A DNA stretch of 13,181 nucleotides, taken from assembly GCA_002353585.1 (NCBI GenBank), contig DEJW01000003.1, positions 52,409-65,589 on the forward strand. Direction: 5' to 3'. The position numbers and the translations under genes were made by a program. The notes below the pieces were generated by a model, which worked only from the letters and a program-made list of their open reading frames with translations, did not search any database and had not been told where the DNA came from. This document shows, piece after piece, positions 6,849 through 13,181 of the stretch; position 1 is the first letter of the stretch; the number at the start of each line of letters is the position of its first letter. This DNA comes from Prevotellaceae bacterium UBA2738. Its GTDB lineage: Bacteria; Bacteroidota; Bacteroidia; Bacteroidales; Bacteroidaceae.

Positions 6849-7753
6849 TTATATCCGAAAGATTTTAATTCGTTATCGTTTGAGCGCCAGTCCTTATCTA
6901 CCTTCACGAATGTTTCGAGGTATATGCTCTTGTCAAAGAATTTCTCCAGCGCCTTTCTTGCTTCGGTGTTCACCTTCTTTATTGCCACTCCCTGATGACC
7001 TATGATAATACCTTTCTGAGAGTCGCGTTCCACGTATATGGTTGCCATGATGTGAATGGAGTTTTCTTTCTCCTTAAAACTGTCACATCTTACCTCCACG
7101 CTGTATGGTATCTCCTTGTCGTAATAGAGTAGTATCTTCTCTCTTATTATCTCGTTGACGAAGAATCGGGCTGGTTTGTCTGTCAGCTGTTCTTTATCGA
7201 AGTATGCCGGCGACTCTGGCAGCAGTTCCATGATGCGCTTGAGCAGAATGTCCACGCCAAACTTGTTCTTTGCCGACAGAGGCAGAATCTCGGCGTTGGG
7301 CAACAGTGTGTGCCATTTGTCCACTATCTGTGCCAGTTGCTGTGTGGAGTTTTTGCCGTCTTGAGTCTGTTCTAACTGGTCTATCTTGTTGATGAGCAGT
7401 ATCACGGGTGTCTGCATCTTAGCCACCTTCTCCAGGAAGTCCATGTTCTTCTCGGGGTTCTCCACCACGTCGGTCACGTAGAGTAGCACGTCGGCATCTT
7501 GCAGTGCTGACTCAGAGAAGGCGAGCATCGACTCCTGCAGCTTGTAGTTTGGCTTCAGCACGCCTGGTGTGTCTGAGAATACTATCTGCATATCCTCAGT
7601 GTTCACTATGCCCATTATGCGGTGGCGTGTTGTCTGCGCCTTGAATGTGGCAATAGAAATACGCTCACCAACCAACTGGTTCATGAGCGTACTTTTACCC
7701 ACGTTGGGATTTCCAACGATGTTTACGAATCCTGCTTTATGCTGTTTATTCAT
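6836..7753 (-). CDS. era: GTPase Era
   Basis: Era binds the 3' end of 16S rRNA and helps complete the 30S subunit; loss affects growth and cell division in other bacteria. The 305-residue product has a G domain with GNPNVGKS (14-21), the switch-I region ATFKAQTTRHRI (35-46), DTPG (61-64), NKID (122-125) and SAK (160-162). A C-terminal type-II KH domain carries GIIIGHQGVAIKKV (248-261), in which the RNA-binding GxxG loop is GHQG. Conserved linker motifs include FFVNEIIREKIL (197-208). Everything expected is present at normal length. It starts 16 bases after fabH and its 3' end overlaps der by 13 bases, so the two ribosome-assembly GTPases are made from one mRNA, probably with coupled translation. 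Confidence 0.98.
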   Translation of the reverse strand: MNKQHKAGFVNIVGNPNVGKSTLMNQLVGERISIATFKAQTTRHRIMGIVNTEDMQIVFSDTPGVLKPNYKLQESMLAFSESALQDADVLLYVTDVVENPEKNMDFLEKVAKMQTPVILLINKIDQLEQTQDGKNSTQQLAQIVDKWHTLLPNAEILPLSAKNKFGVDILLKRIMELLPESPAYFDKEQLTDKPARFFVNEIIREKILLYYDKEIPYSVEVRCDSFKEKENSIHIMATIYVERDSQKGIIIGHQGVAIKKVNTEARKALEKFFDKSIYLETFVKVDKDWRSNDNELKSFGYKWET

Positions 7754-7769
7754 ATAGAATAAAGAGGTT

Positions 7770-8780
7770 TTATTTCACCTTGTCGCCATCGTATCCCCAC
7801 TTATAGTAACTTGCTCCGTGAACGAAACCTGCACCGAATGCGGTGAGTATGACGTTGTCGCCTTTCTTGAGTTTCTTTTCGAAGTCCCACATGGCGAGGG
7901 CGATACTTGCAGCACTGGTGTTGCCGTAGTGCTCTATGTTAACCATCACCTTGTCCATCGGAAGCTCCAGGCGGTTTGTCACAGCCTCGATGATTCTCAT
8001 GTTGGCCTCGTGAGGTATTACCCAGTTGACGTCTTCAGAGGTGAGGTTGTTGCGCTTCATTATCTCCTGAACGTCGTTTGACATGGATGTTACGGCATAC
8101 TTATACACCGTGCGTCCCTCCTGGTATATGTAGTGCATACGGTGGTCAACCGTGTAGTGTGATGCAGGGCATACCGAACCACCTGCCTTCATGTGCAGGA
8201 AGGGCAGTCCCTTGCCGTCTGTGCGCAGGAATGAATCCTGGAATCCCACATTCTCCTCTTCTGTAGCCTCAAGCATGGCTGCTGCTGCACCGTCGCCGAA
8301 TAGTACGCATGTCTGGCGGTCCTGATAGTCCACCATAGATGACATCTTCTCAGCGGCTACTGCGATAATTCTCTTATATCTGCCGCTCTGTATCATTGCT
8401 GATGCCAGGTCGAGCATATAGAGGAATCCGCAGCAGGCACATGAGATGTCGAATCCGTGTGCGTTTTGCAGTCCGAGTTTGCCTATTACTATTGATGCAT
8501 TAGATGGGAAACGGTAGTCAGGTGTGGTTGAAGCACAGATTACGCAGTCCACGGTCTGTGGGTCAACTCCTGTCTTTGCCAACAGCTGTCGGCACGCTTT
8601 ACGTGCCATGTATGCTGAGCCGAGACCCTCCTCGTTGAGGATGCGACGCTCCTTGATTCCAACTCGTGTCAGAATCCACTCGTCATTGGTTTCCACCATG
8701 CGTGAAAGTTCCTCGTTGGTGAGGATGTATTCAGGCACGTAGCCTCCAATGCCAGTGATAACAGCGTTTACTTTACTCAT
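7770..8780 (-). CDS. fabH: 3-oxoacyl-[acyl-carrier-protein] synthase III (FabH / KAS III)
   Basis: FabH condenses an acyl-CoA primer with malonyl-ACP, the first step of type II fatty acid synthesis in the cytosol. The 336-residue protein shows the thiolase-like fold markers GIGGYVPE (10-17), TNDEWILTRVGIKER (31-45), TTPDYRFPS (85-93), the nucleophile region DISCACCGFLYML (111-123) with catalytic Cys116, GDGAAA (162-167), GKGLPFLHMKAGGS (189-202), catalytic His257 in IPHEAN, Asn287 in GNTSAAS and the closing FGAGFVHGASYYKWG. The Cys-His-Asn triad is complete. Two local oddities are extra cysteines beside the nucleophile (Cys114, Cys117) and HEAN where most relatives have HQAN. A second FabH paralogue is common in Bacteroidetes, so this may be one of two. 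It lies 54 bases after rpmF in the same operon and no promoter match is seen in that gap. Confidence 0.97.
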   Translation of the reverse strand: MSKVNAVITGIGGYVPEYILTNEELSRMVETNDEWILTRVGIKERRILNEEGLGSAYMARKACRQLLAKTGVDPQTVDCVICASTTPDYRFPSNASIVIGKLGLQNAHGFDISCACCGFLYMLDLASAMIQSGRYKRIIAVAAEKMSSMVDYQDRQTCVLFGDGAAAAMLEATEEENVGFQDSFLRTDGKGLPFLHMKAGGSVCPASHYTVDHRMHYIYQEGRTVYKYAVTSMSNDVQEIMKRNNLTSEDVNWVIPHEANMRIIEAVTNRLELPMDKVMVNIEHYGNTSAASIALAMWDFEKKLKKGDNVILTAFGAGFVHGASYYKWGYDGDKVK

Positions 8781-8834
8781 TATTTATATATAGTATGAGT
8801 TGAGTTTTTCTTGAATATTATTTTTCTTGACAGT

Positions 8835-9017
8835 TTAAGCCTCGTCCTGAGCGATAGCCTGCTTGCCGCGATACTGACCACATGTAGGACATACTGTGTG
8901 GTAAACATAGTAAGCACCACAGTTAGGGCATACAGCGAGTGCTGGAGCTACTGCCTTGTCATGAGTACGACGCTTGAGTGTACGAGTCTTTGACTGTCTT
9001 CTTTTTGGATGTGCCAT
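8835..9017 (-). CDS. rpmF: 50S ribosomal protein L32
   Basis: L32 is a small zinc-ribbon protein of the large ribosomal subunit. The 60-residue product begins MAHPKRRQSKTRTLKRRTHD, the characteristic basic N-terminal tail. It has four zinc-ligand cysteines, Cys30, Cys33, Cys43 and Cys46, in CPNCGAYYVYHTVCPTCG, so it is the zinc-binding (C+) form. The ending QYRGKQAIAQDEA is normal for Bacteroidetes. The gene sits between the DUF177 gene (24 bases upstream) and fabH (54 bases downstream). The DUF177-rpmF-fab arrangement is widespread in bacteria and links ribosome production with fatty acid synthesis. Confidence 0.98.
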   Translation of the reverse strand: MAHPKRRQSKTRTLKRRTHDKAVAPALAVCPNCGAYYVYHTVCPTCGQYRGKQAIAQDEA

Positions 9018-9041
9018 TTTGTTTTTTAATGTTTAATTGAG

Positions 9042-9569
9042 TTAACCTTGTTGTTTTAATTGTTCGAGCTTTGCCCATCGGGGGTCGGTGTCTGCGGCAT
9101 CCTCATCACCACTTCGGGTGGCTGACAGCTCTTCGAGCTTTTTTGTCATCGCATCATTGCATTTTCCAGGTGCATGAACGTGCTTAATGGGTATTGCCAA
9201 CACTATTGCCTCGTAAATCAGCCATGCCAGAGAGAGTATTCCTTCGTTCTCATCAATGGTTATGACGTCATCGTCGCTGCTCGCCTCCTGTCCCATGTTT
9301 ACGATGAAAGAACTGGTTGCGCTGACGGGCTGTTGCATATCGTCCAGACATAGGTCGCACGTTACTGTAACATTGCCCTCTATTGCCAGTGCCAGGGTGT
9401 AGCTGCTGTCGGTAGTCTTATGGATTACTGCCTTGGCATTTACGTTACCCTGCTTTATCTCTGCATCGCTGAGGTTTTGGAAGAAACTGTCGTCTATCTG
9501 GAAGGAAAACTCGTGGTCGCCCTCTGTCAATGACTTCAAGTCTATGTCCATCGCCTTCATGTTGAGCAT
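9042..9569 (-). CDS. DUF177 (YceD-like) protein, rRNA accumulation factor family
   Basis: The 175-residue protein belongs to the YceD/DUF177 family, whose members sit just upstream of rpmF and, in E. coli and plants, are needed for 23S rRNA accumulation or processing; the molecular role is not settled. Seen in the sequence are an N-terminal beta-rich half, the central CDLC (Cys71, Cys74) followed by LDDMQQPV, an acidic stretch (98-109), the hydrophobic helix ILSLAWLIYEAIVLAIPIKH (111-130), a third Cys in PGKCNDAM (134-141) and the family-typical C-terminal DPRWAKLEQLK (162-172). A fourth metal ligand is not obvious, so zinc binding is only possible. The ATG at 9569 was chosen because it lies about 30 nt after the predicted transcription start; Met4 (9560) or Met7 (9551) would also be plausible. 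It is the first gene of the six-gene operon. Confidence 0.9.
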   Translation of the reverse strand: MLNMKAMDIDLKSLTEGDHEFSFQIDDSFFQNLSDAEIKQGNVNAKAVIHKTTDSSYTLALAIEGNVTVTCDLCLDDMQQPVSATSSFIVNMGQEASSDDDVITIDENEGILSLAWLIYEAIVLAIPIKHVHAPGKCNDAMTKKLEELSATRSGDEDAADTDPRWAKLEQLKQQG

Positions 9570-9605
9570 AAGAGTTTATTAGCGTCTTTACACGCAATTT
9601 GTGTG

Positions 9606-9636
9606 CAAAGGTACAAAAAAAATCTGAACTGACAAA
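9606..9636 (-). promoter_or_regulatory. Promoter of the DUF177-rpmF-fabH-era-der-lipoprotein operon
   Basis: On the minus strand TTTG (9633-9636), a 19-base spacer with a T8 run, and TACCTTTG (9606-9613) match the Bacteroidetes housekeeping promoter at every defined base. TACCTTTGC is the most typical -7 form in this phylum. Transcription should start near 9599, about 30 nt before the DUF177 start codon. No other convincing promoter was seen in the five gaps of the operon, so all six genes probably depend on this site. Confidence 0.88.
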
Positions 9637-9724
9637 ATATTTTCTCTCTTTTCACAAATAATTATTGTTTTTATAAAAAATCAAAAAAGTGCGCTCGGAA
9701 TGCGATTATTCAACAAATAATATG

Positions 9725-9732
9725 TAATTTTG
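9725..9732 (+). promoter_or_regulatory. Bacteroidetes-type -7 box for rsfS-ftsH-cdsA
   Basis: TAATTTTG on the plus strand matches TAnnTTTG and is followed by C. No TTTG is present 19-20 bases upstream, where only TGCG is found, so the -33 element is degenerate and the promoter may be weaker or activated. The expected start near 9739 gives a leader of about 35 nt before the rsfS ATG at 9774. It lies back to back with the operon promoter at 9606-9636 in the 204-base divergent region. Confidence 0.6.
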
Positions 9733-9773
9733 CATGAAAATATCATTTTTAAGCAAGAAATAACATAATAATA

Positions 9774-10136
9774 ATGACAGAAGAAGTTAAATACATGGCT
9801 GACATTGCCGTTAAGGGCATTCAGGAGAAGAAAGGACGCAGTATAAATATCATTGACCTTGAGGGGATGCCAGGTGCTATCACTCAGGCTTTTGTAGTGT
9901 GTGAGGGTGGGTCGCCTTCGCAGGTTTCGGCTATTGCAGAGTCGGTTGAAGAGACCATGCGTAAAGAGCTCAAAGAGAAACCGATACGTATTGGCGGCAC
10001 AACCAATAATATTTGGGTTGTGATGGACTATACCGACGTGATGGTTCATATCTTTCTGCCTGATGCCAGAGACTATTACAAACTCGAGGAACTATGGCAG
10101 GATGCTCCAACAACCCAGGTTCCTGACCTCGACTAA
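9774..10136 (+). CDS. rsfS: Ribosome silencing factor RsfS (Iojap/YbeB family)
   Basis: RsfS binds ribosomal protein L14 on the 50S subunit and blocks joining of the 30S subunit, lowering translation in starved cells. The 120-residue product has the single alpha/beta domain of the family: IAVKGIQEKKGRSINIIDLEG (11-31), the strand with FVVCEGGSPSQVSAIAES (40-57), the central WVVMDYTDVMVHIF (81-94) and YYKLEELWQDAP (101-112). These are the conserved blocks around the L14-contacting face. Length is normal. The start at 9774 gives the usual short N-terminus; Met8 (9795) is a less likely alternative. ftsH follows after 35 bases and no promoter is seen between them, so rsfS leads an rsfS-ftsH-cdsA operon. 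Confidence 0.97.
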   Translation: MTEEVKYMADIAVKGIQEKKGRSINIIDLEGMPGAITQAFVVCEGGSPSQVSAIAESVEETMRKELKEKPIRIGGTTNNIWVVMDYTDVMVHIFLPDARDYYKLEELWQDAPTTQVPDLD

Positions 10137-10171
10137 ATTAGCTAATACATAGATAGAGAAAAACCCGTTAT

Positions 10172-12184
10172 ATGGCAAATTCCAATTCGCCTTCACTTGG
10201 TGGAGGCAAGCAACCACCTAAGATGCCTAAGTTCAATATGAGCTGGGTATATATCATTATTCTGGTTACGCTCGGTGTGATGTATTTCATGGGCGATGGC
10301 AAGAACATCGGTCAGGCACCCCAGCGCACCTCTTCCTACACCAGTTTCAAGGCATACGTTGACCGTGGCTATGCCTCACGTCTCGTGGTAAACAAGACGG
10401 AACAGAAAGTGCGTATGTACGTTAAGGCTGAGAATGTGCGCGATGTGTTCCACATGTCGCTTAAGCAGACAGGTCCTAATCCTTACCTCGACGTGATGTA
10501 TGGCAGCGTGGACCAGTTGGAGCGCTTCGTTGACTATGAGCGTTCTAAGGGTAAGTTCAAGGGCGACCTGACCTACGAGGTTACGTCGCGCAACACCATA
10601 CTCGACTTCATCATATCCCTTGCTCCTGTGGCTTTCTTCATCTTCCTGTGGTTCTTCCTCATGGGCAGAATGGGAGGTGGAAGCGGTTCTGGCGGCATGG
10701 GCATCTTCAATGTGGGACGCTCCAAGGCTCAGATGTTTGAGAAGGGCAACACCCTCGGCATCACCTTCAAGGATGTGGCTGGTCAGGAGGGTGCCAAGCA
10801 GGAGGTGCAGGAGATAGTTGATTTTCTCAAGAATCCTAAGAAATACACCGACCTCGGCGGTAAGATACCTAAGGGCGCTCTGCTCGTAGGTCCTCCTGGA
10901 ACTGGTAAGACGCTCCTTGCCAAGGCTGTGGCTGGCGAGGCTGGCGTACCATTCTTCTCTATGTCGGGCTCTGATTTTGTAGAGATGTTCGTGGGCGTGG
11001 GCGCGTCACGTGTGCGTGATACTTTTGCCAAGGCTAAGGAGAAGTCGCCTTCCATCATCTTCATCGACGAGATTGACGCCATAGGTCGTGCTCGCAGCAA
11101 GAACCCAGGTATGGGTGGCAACGACGAGCGTGAGAATACTCTCAACGCCCTGCTCACCGAGATGGACGGCTTTGGTACCAACACCGGTGTCATAATCCTT
11201 GCCGCTACCAACCGTGTGGATATGCTCGACAAGGCACTGCTGCGTGCAGGACGCTTCGACCGTCAGATACACGTTGACCTGCCTGACCTGCCTGAACGTA
11301 AGGCTATCTTCAATGTTCACCTCAAACCGCTGAAGGTGGACCCAAAACTCGATATCGACCTCCTGTCGCGTCAGACACCAGGCTTCTCGGGTGCTGATAT
11401 CGCTAACGTATGTAACGAGGCAGCTCTCATAGCAGCACGTCATGACAGCAAGATGGTGAGCAAGCAGGACTTCCTCGATGCCGTGGACCGTATCATCGGC
11501 GGACTGGAGAAGAAGACTAAGATAATGACTGATGCCGAAAAGCGTGCCATAGCGCTTCACGAGGCTGGCCACGCCACCATATCATGGTTCTGCGAGCATG
11601 CTAATCCGTTGGTCAAGGTCAGCATCGTACCTCGTGGCAGGGCTCTCGGCGCAGCATGGTATCTGCCTGAGGAGCGCCAGCTCACCACCAAGGAACAGTT
11701 GCTCGATGAGATGTGTTCGCTCATGGGTGGCAGGGCAGCAGAGGAACTCTTCACAGGGCATATCTCTACTGGTGCCATGAACGACCTCGAGCGCGCCACC
11801 AAGATGTCGCAGAGCATGATAGCCTATTACGGCATGAGCGACAAACTGCCTAACGTCTGCTTCTACGACAACAATGAATATGCCTTCAACAAGCCATATT
11901 CTTCAGAGACGGCACGCATCATCGACGATGAGGTGCTCAAGATGGTCAACGAGCAGTATGAGCGTGCCAAGCAGATTCTCACCGAACATAAGGAGGGTCA
12001 CAATGCCCTTGCCCTGTTGCTCATACAGCGTGAGGTAATCTTTGCCGACGACGTGGAGAAAATCTTCGGCAAGCGCCAGTGGGCAAGCCGTGCGGAAGAG
12101 ATAATCAACGAGAACGAAAGCGTCATCGATACCGATGATGCTAAGAATAGTGGTGATAACCTTAATGAAAGCCAAGATGAATAA
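10172..12184 (+). CDS. ftsH: ATP-dependent zinc metalloprotease FtsH
   Basis: FtsH is a membrane-anchored hexameric AAA+ protease that removes misassembled membrane proteins and short-lived regulators. The 670-residue protein has transmembrane segment 1 (about 24-40), a periplasmic FtsH-ext domain (about 52-138), transmembrane segment 2 (about 143-165), and a Gly-rich linker (168-178). The AAA domain follows with Walker A GPPGTGKT (240-247), pore loop with MFVGVG (272-277), Walker B IIFIDE (295-300) and the second region of homology ATNRVDMLDKALLRAGRFDR (345-364). The protease domain has zinc ligands His463 and His467 with Glu464 in HEAGH, and a third ligand probably Asp538 in MNDLERAT. The acidic C-terminal tail is variable. 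All catalytic residues are present. The stop overlaps the cdsA start by 8 bases. Confidence 0.98.
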   Translation: MANSNSPSLGGGKQPPKMPKFNMSWVYIIILVTLGVMYFMGDGKNIGQAPQRTSSYTSFKAYVDRGYASRLVVNKTEQKVRMYVKAENVRDVFHMSLKQTGPNPYLDVMYGSVDQLERFVDYERSKGKFKGDLTYEVTSRNTILDFIISLAPVAFFIFLWFFLMGRMGGGSGSGGMGIFNVGRSKAQMFEKGNTLGITFKDVAGQEGAKQEVQEIVDFLKNPKKYTDLGGKIPKGALLVGPPGTGKTLLAKAVAGEAGVPFFSMSGSDFVEMFVGVGASRVRDTFAKAKEKSPSIIFIDEIDAIGRARSKNPGMGGNDERENTLNALLTEMDGFGTNTGVIILAATNRVDMLDKALLRAGRFDRQIHVDLPDLPERKAIFNVHLKPLKVDPKLDIDLLSRQTPGFSGADIANVCNEAALIAARHDSKMVSKQDFLDAVDRIIGGLEKKTKIMTDAEKRAIALHEAGHATISWFCEHANPLVKVSIVPRGRALGAAWYLPEERQLTTKEQLLDEMCSLMGGRAAEELFTGHISTGAMNDLERATKMSQSMIAYYGMSDKLPNVCFYDNNEYAFNKPYSSETARIIDDEVLKMVNEQYERAKQILTEHKEGHNALALLLIQREVIFADDVEKIFGKRQWASRAEEIINENESVIDTDDAKNSGDNLNESQDE

Positions 12185-13040
12185 TTTTATAGTCAGAACC
12201 ATAACAGGTGTGCTCTTCGTAGCAGCCGTCATAGTATGTTTTCTTCGCCCTATGTCGATGATGTTCTTCTTTGCCCTCGTTACGGGCATGTCGATATGGG
12301 AGTTTACGGGACTCGTAAACCAGCGTGAGCACATCACTGTCAACCGTTTTATATGTACGGCGGCAGGCGTGTTCTTCTTCATCGCTGTGGCAGGATTCTG
12401 TGGCGAACTGACACCATCATCGGTTTTCATACCATATCTGCTCACGGTGGTGTATCTGTTCTGTGCAGGACTGTTCACGCGCAATGCCGATCCTGTCAAT
12501 GACTGGGCTTACTCCATGATGTCGCAGATGTATATCGCCCTGCCGCTGAGCTGTCTTAACATTCTTGCCTTCCGCTATGGTGCTGACGGTGTGGAGTATA
12601 ACTTCCTGCTGCCGCTGAGCATCTTCGTGTTCCTGTGGATGAACGATACAGGCGCTTACTGCACTGGTTCACTGTTGGGCAGACACAAACTCTTTCCTCG
12701 CGTCAGCCCAGGCAAGTCGTGGGAGGGTAGTATAGGCGGAGCTATCATCGTGGTGCTCGTTGCCGTGCTCATGTCGTGGGTAGATGAAAGTCATCTGCTC
12801 GTTTCTTTCGGAGCCACAGAGACTGGGCTCACCCTTGCTCAGTGGATAGGCTTGGGTCTCGTAGTGGTGGTGTTCGGTACCCTCGGCGACCTTGTGGAGT
12901 CACTCTTTAAGCGCACTCTCGGCATCAAGGACAGTGGCAACATACTCCCAGGTCACGGTGGTATGCTTGACCGTTTTGACTCGTCACTCATGGCTATCCC
13001 TGCCTCTGTAATCTATATCTATACTCTCACTGCGGTGTAA
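12177..13040 (+). CDS. cdsA: Phosphatidate cytidylyltransferase (CDP-diacylglycerol synthase)
   Basis: CdsA makes CDP-diacylglycerol from phosphatidate and CTP in the cytoplasmic membrane, the branch point for phospholipid head groups. From the ATG at 12177 the product is 287 residues with about seven or eight hydrophobic segments (near 8-36, 57-73, 83-100, 116-131, 143-155, 186-200, 222-236 and 270-284). The family signature is complete at 242-268: SLFKR, then KDSG (251-254), PGHGG (258-262) and DRFD (265-268), holding the catalytic metal-binding Asp residues. SPGKSWEGSIGG (177-188) is also conserved. I chose 12177 because the reading frame's earlier ATGs (12135, 12138, 12165) lie deep inside ftsH and add a non-membrane leader. 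The 8-base overlap with the ftsH end suggests translational coupling. This is the last gene visible on this strand. Confidence 0.96.
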   Translation: MNNFIVRTITGVLFVAAVIVCFLRPMSMMFFFALVTGMSIWEFTGLVNQREHITVNRFICTAAGVFFFIAVAGFCGELTPSSVFIPYLLTVVYLFCAGLFTRNADPVNDWAYSMMSQMYIALPLSCLNILAFRYGADGVEYNFLLPLSIFVFLWMNDTGAYCTGSLLGRHKLFPRVSPGKSWEGSIGGAIIVVLVAVLMSWVDESHLLVSFGATETGLTLAQWIGLGLVVVVFGTLGDLVESLFKRTLGIKDSGNILPGHGGMLDRFDSSLMAIPASVIYIYTLTAV

Positions 13041-13074
13041 GTATGTTAGTTATTTATGATACAGACATCTGTCG

Positions 13075-13096
13075 ATTACAGTATTACAGATTACAG
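13075..13096. repeat. Three near-tandem ATTACAG copies downstream of cdsA
   Basis: ATTACAG occurs at 13075-13081, 13083-13089 and 13090-13096, spaced 8 and 7 bases apart, in the 141-base AT-rich tail after cdsA. The rest of that tail (to 13181) shows no gene, no promoter match and no GC-rich hairpin, and ends in a TA-rich run. The role is unknown; three copies of a seven-base word could be chance or the edge of a longer repeat outside the window. Confidence 0.4.
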
Positions 13097-13181
13097 TTTT
13101 CTCATGAGCACATCACACTCTAATGCAAAGAGGATGGGAAAAGAATAGTTAATATATTTTACATTATATATAATATATATA

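Noticed and set aside
9587..9610. Imperfect inverted repeat in the DUF177 operon leader
   Set aside because: The arms have mismatches and one arm overlaps the promoter -7 box, so most of it would not be in the transcript.
11006..11572. 188-codon open frame on the minus strand inside ftsH
   Set aside because: It is antisense to the FtsH AAA domain and looks like a compositional shadow.
12135..12176. Longer cdsA start with 14 extra residues
   Set aside because: The extra part lies inside the ftsH coding region and adds a leader before the first membrane segment; the ATG at 12177 gives a standard family N-terminus.
11903..12499. 198-codon open frame on the minus strand across the ftsH/cdsA junction
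   Set aside because: It is antisense to two well-identified genes, with no promoter or recognisable domain; it is a shadow frame.
13061..13074. Small ACAGA-CA-TCTGT inverted repeat after cdsA as a terminator
   Set aside because: It has five pairs, a two-base loop and no T-run.
1..13181. CRISPR arrays, tRNA or rRNA genes, insertion sequences, phage or defence genes
   Set aside because: Every segment longer than about 210 bases is filled by a recognisable core gene, and the gaps show no such structure.

Overview
The window looks like ordinary chromosomal core genome of a Bacteroidales bacterium, most probably Prevotella-like. Three things support this. The promoters are of the Bacteroidetes sigma-ABfr type (TTTG, a spacer of about 19-20 bases, then TAnnTTTG). 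Starts lack clear Shine-Dalgarno sequences. The gene sets match those of the group: clpP-clpX-recQ, DUF177-rpmF-fabH-era-der and rsfS-ftsH-cdsA. I see no rRNA, tRNA, CRISPR array, insertion sequence, phage gene or defence system.

Layout. Bases 1-752 (minus) hold the first 250 codons of glycyl-tRNA synthetase; its C-terminal part lies outside the window. Bases 845-5006 (minus) hold a clpP-clpX-recQ operon with its own promoter at 5051-5082. Bases 5101-9569 (minus) hold a tightly packed six-gene operon: DUF177 protein, rpmF (L32), fabH, era, der and a small lipoprotein. It is read from a near-consensus promoter at 9606-9636. After a 204-base divergent intergenic region, bases 9774-13040 (plus) hold rsfS, ftsH and cdsA. 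The last 141 bases are AT-rich with no gene visible.

How the genes fit together. The two divergent operons join ribosome assembly and silencing (DUF177, L32, Era, Der, RsfS) to membrane lipid synthesis (FabH starts fatty acids, CdsA makes CDP-diacylglycerol) and membrane proteolysis (FtsH). The clpPX-recQ operon adds cytosolic proteolysis and DNA repair.

I did not find an undescribed multi-gene system. Three details deserve checking most. (1) ClpP has Asn202 where the catalytic-triad Asp is expected, and its partner ClpX has a VGY in place of the IGF docking tripeptide. (2) A perfect 28-bp palindrome lies in the signal-peptide codons of the lipoprotein gene. (3) The promoters share a TTTG-N4-CAAA dyad spanning the -7 box and the likely transcription start.
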